Origin: Rhizobiales bacterium YIM 77505
GTDB taxonomy: Bacteria > Pseudomonadota > Alphaproteobacteria > Rhizobiales > Beijerinckiaceae
Length of the DNA: 64,000 nt
Direction: 5' to 3'
Assembly (NCBI GenBank): GCA_000745135.1
Contig: JQNH01000001.1
Coordinates: 2,604,001-2,668,000, forward strand
Under the pieces are notes generated by a model that saw only the letters and a program-made list of their open reading frames with translations, was not told where the DNA came from and ran no database searches. This document shows positions 63,951-64,000 of the stretch, in pieces; within the stretch, counting starts at the first letter, position 1, and every line of letters begins with the position of its first letter. The translations under genes and the position numbers were made by a program.

Positions 63951-64000
63951 ATGGCGCCTGTCCTTGCGCAAGCGCTGACCGGAGCTGCACCGGCGGAATC
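63951..64000 (+). CDS. beginning of a gene cut by the window edge
   Basis: ATG at 63951 with GAGG 6 bases upstream begins an open frame MAPVLAQALTGAAPAE that continues to the end. It is 37 bases after the response regulator gene on the same strand, so a co-transcribed partner is possible. Too short to identify. Confidence 0.35.
   Translation, partial: MAPVLAQALTGAAPAE

Overview
The window looks like chromosomal DNA of a high-GC alphaproteobacterium, most likely order Hyphomicrobiales (Rhizobiales). Several things point that way: the gene order yqeY-dnaG-rpoD, carA and carB with an extra internal segment in CarB, trxB followed by an LsrB/VtlR-type LysR gene, a DnaG whose zinc ligands are mostly lost, DUF992 and DUF3775 genes, and the ELM1-like gene. 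No plasmid, prophage, CRISPR array, rRNA or tRNA gene was recognised. Almost all genes are housekeeping or general metabolic, and the only clear mobile element is one IS5-family insertion.

Layout. 0.1-2.7 kb: rsmD and an RluB-type pseudouridine synthase (minus), divergent from tadA. 2.8-10 kb: the two methylmalonyl-CoA mutase subunits, mutA and mutB, separated by two tandem small secreted paralogues and a chemoreceptor. 10-12.2 kb: the folP-folB-folK operon (minus) and a small unassigned protein. 12.3-16 kb: a HerA-like ATPase, an M20 peptidase and a secreted NTF2-like protein. 16-21.8 kb: yqeY-dnaG-rpoD and a membrane protein (minus). 21.9-31.6 kb: carA, an IS5 element, cupin, methyltransferase and GtrA genes, two convergent Arg/Asp-rich secreted proteins, carB and greA. 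31.6-36 kb: a secreted protein, an Lrp-type regulator, the ELM1-like gene, trxB, the LysR gene and, just after it, a candidate small RNA. 36-44.2 kb: msrP, an acyl-CoA ligase, a second EF-G-like GTPase, a DUF992 protein, an aspartate aminotransferase and a TerC-type membrane protein. 44.3-50.6 kb: orphan TctC and FbpA binding proteins, a PQQ-type sugar dehydrogenase and small envelope proteins. 50.6-63.3 kb: a long minus-strand run maoC, ribF, ileS, lspA, a secreted protein, an active and an inactive M16 peptidase, pgi and mutL. 63.5 kb to the end: a CheY-type receiver and the start of another gene.

How the genes work together: folP-folB-folK make successive steps of folate synthesis; carA and carB form carbamoyl-phosphate synthetase although the IS, seven genes and 4.4 kb lie between them; mutA and mutB form the heterodimeric B12-dependent mutase of propionate metabolism; ileS and lspA overlap by 4 bases; yqeY-dnaG-rpoD resembles the macromolecular synthesis cluster.

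The most interesting signals are non-coding. One is a three-hairpin RNA candidate downstream of the LsrB-like gene that displays a CCTCCTCCC loop, as expected for the AbcR (ar15) small RNAs. Another is a family of CTCTCC...GGAGAG palindromes scattered between genes and, unusually, present in frame inside ileS and mutB. A third is a perfect hairpin covering the first start codon of the chemoreceptor. A fourth is an IS insertion placed exactly on a stop codon that its CTAG target duplication restores. I found no evidence of a new multi-gene system such as a defence island.
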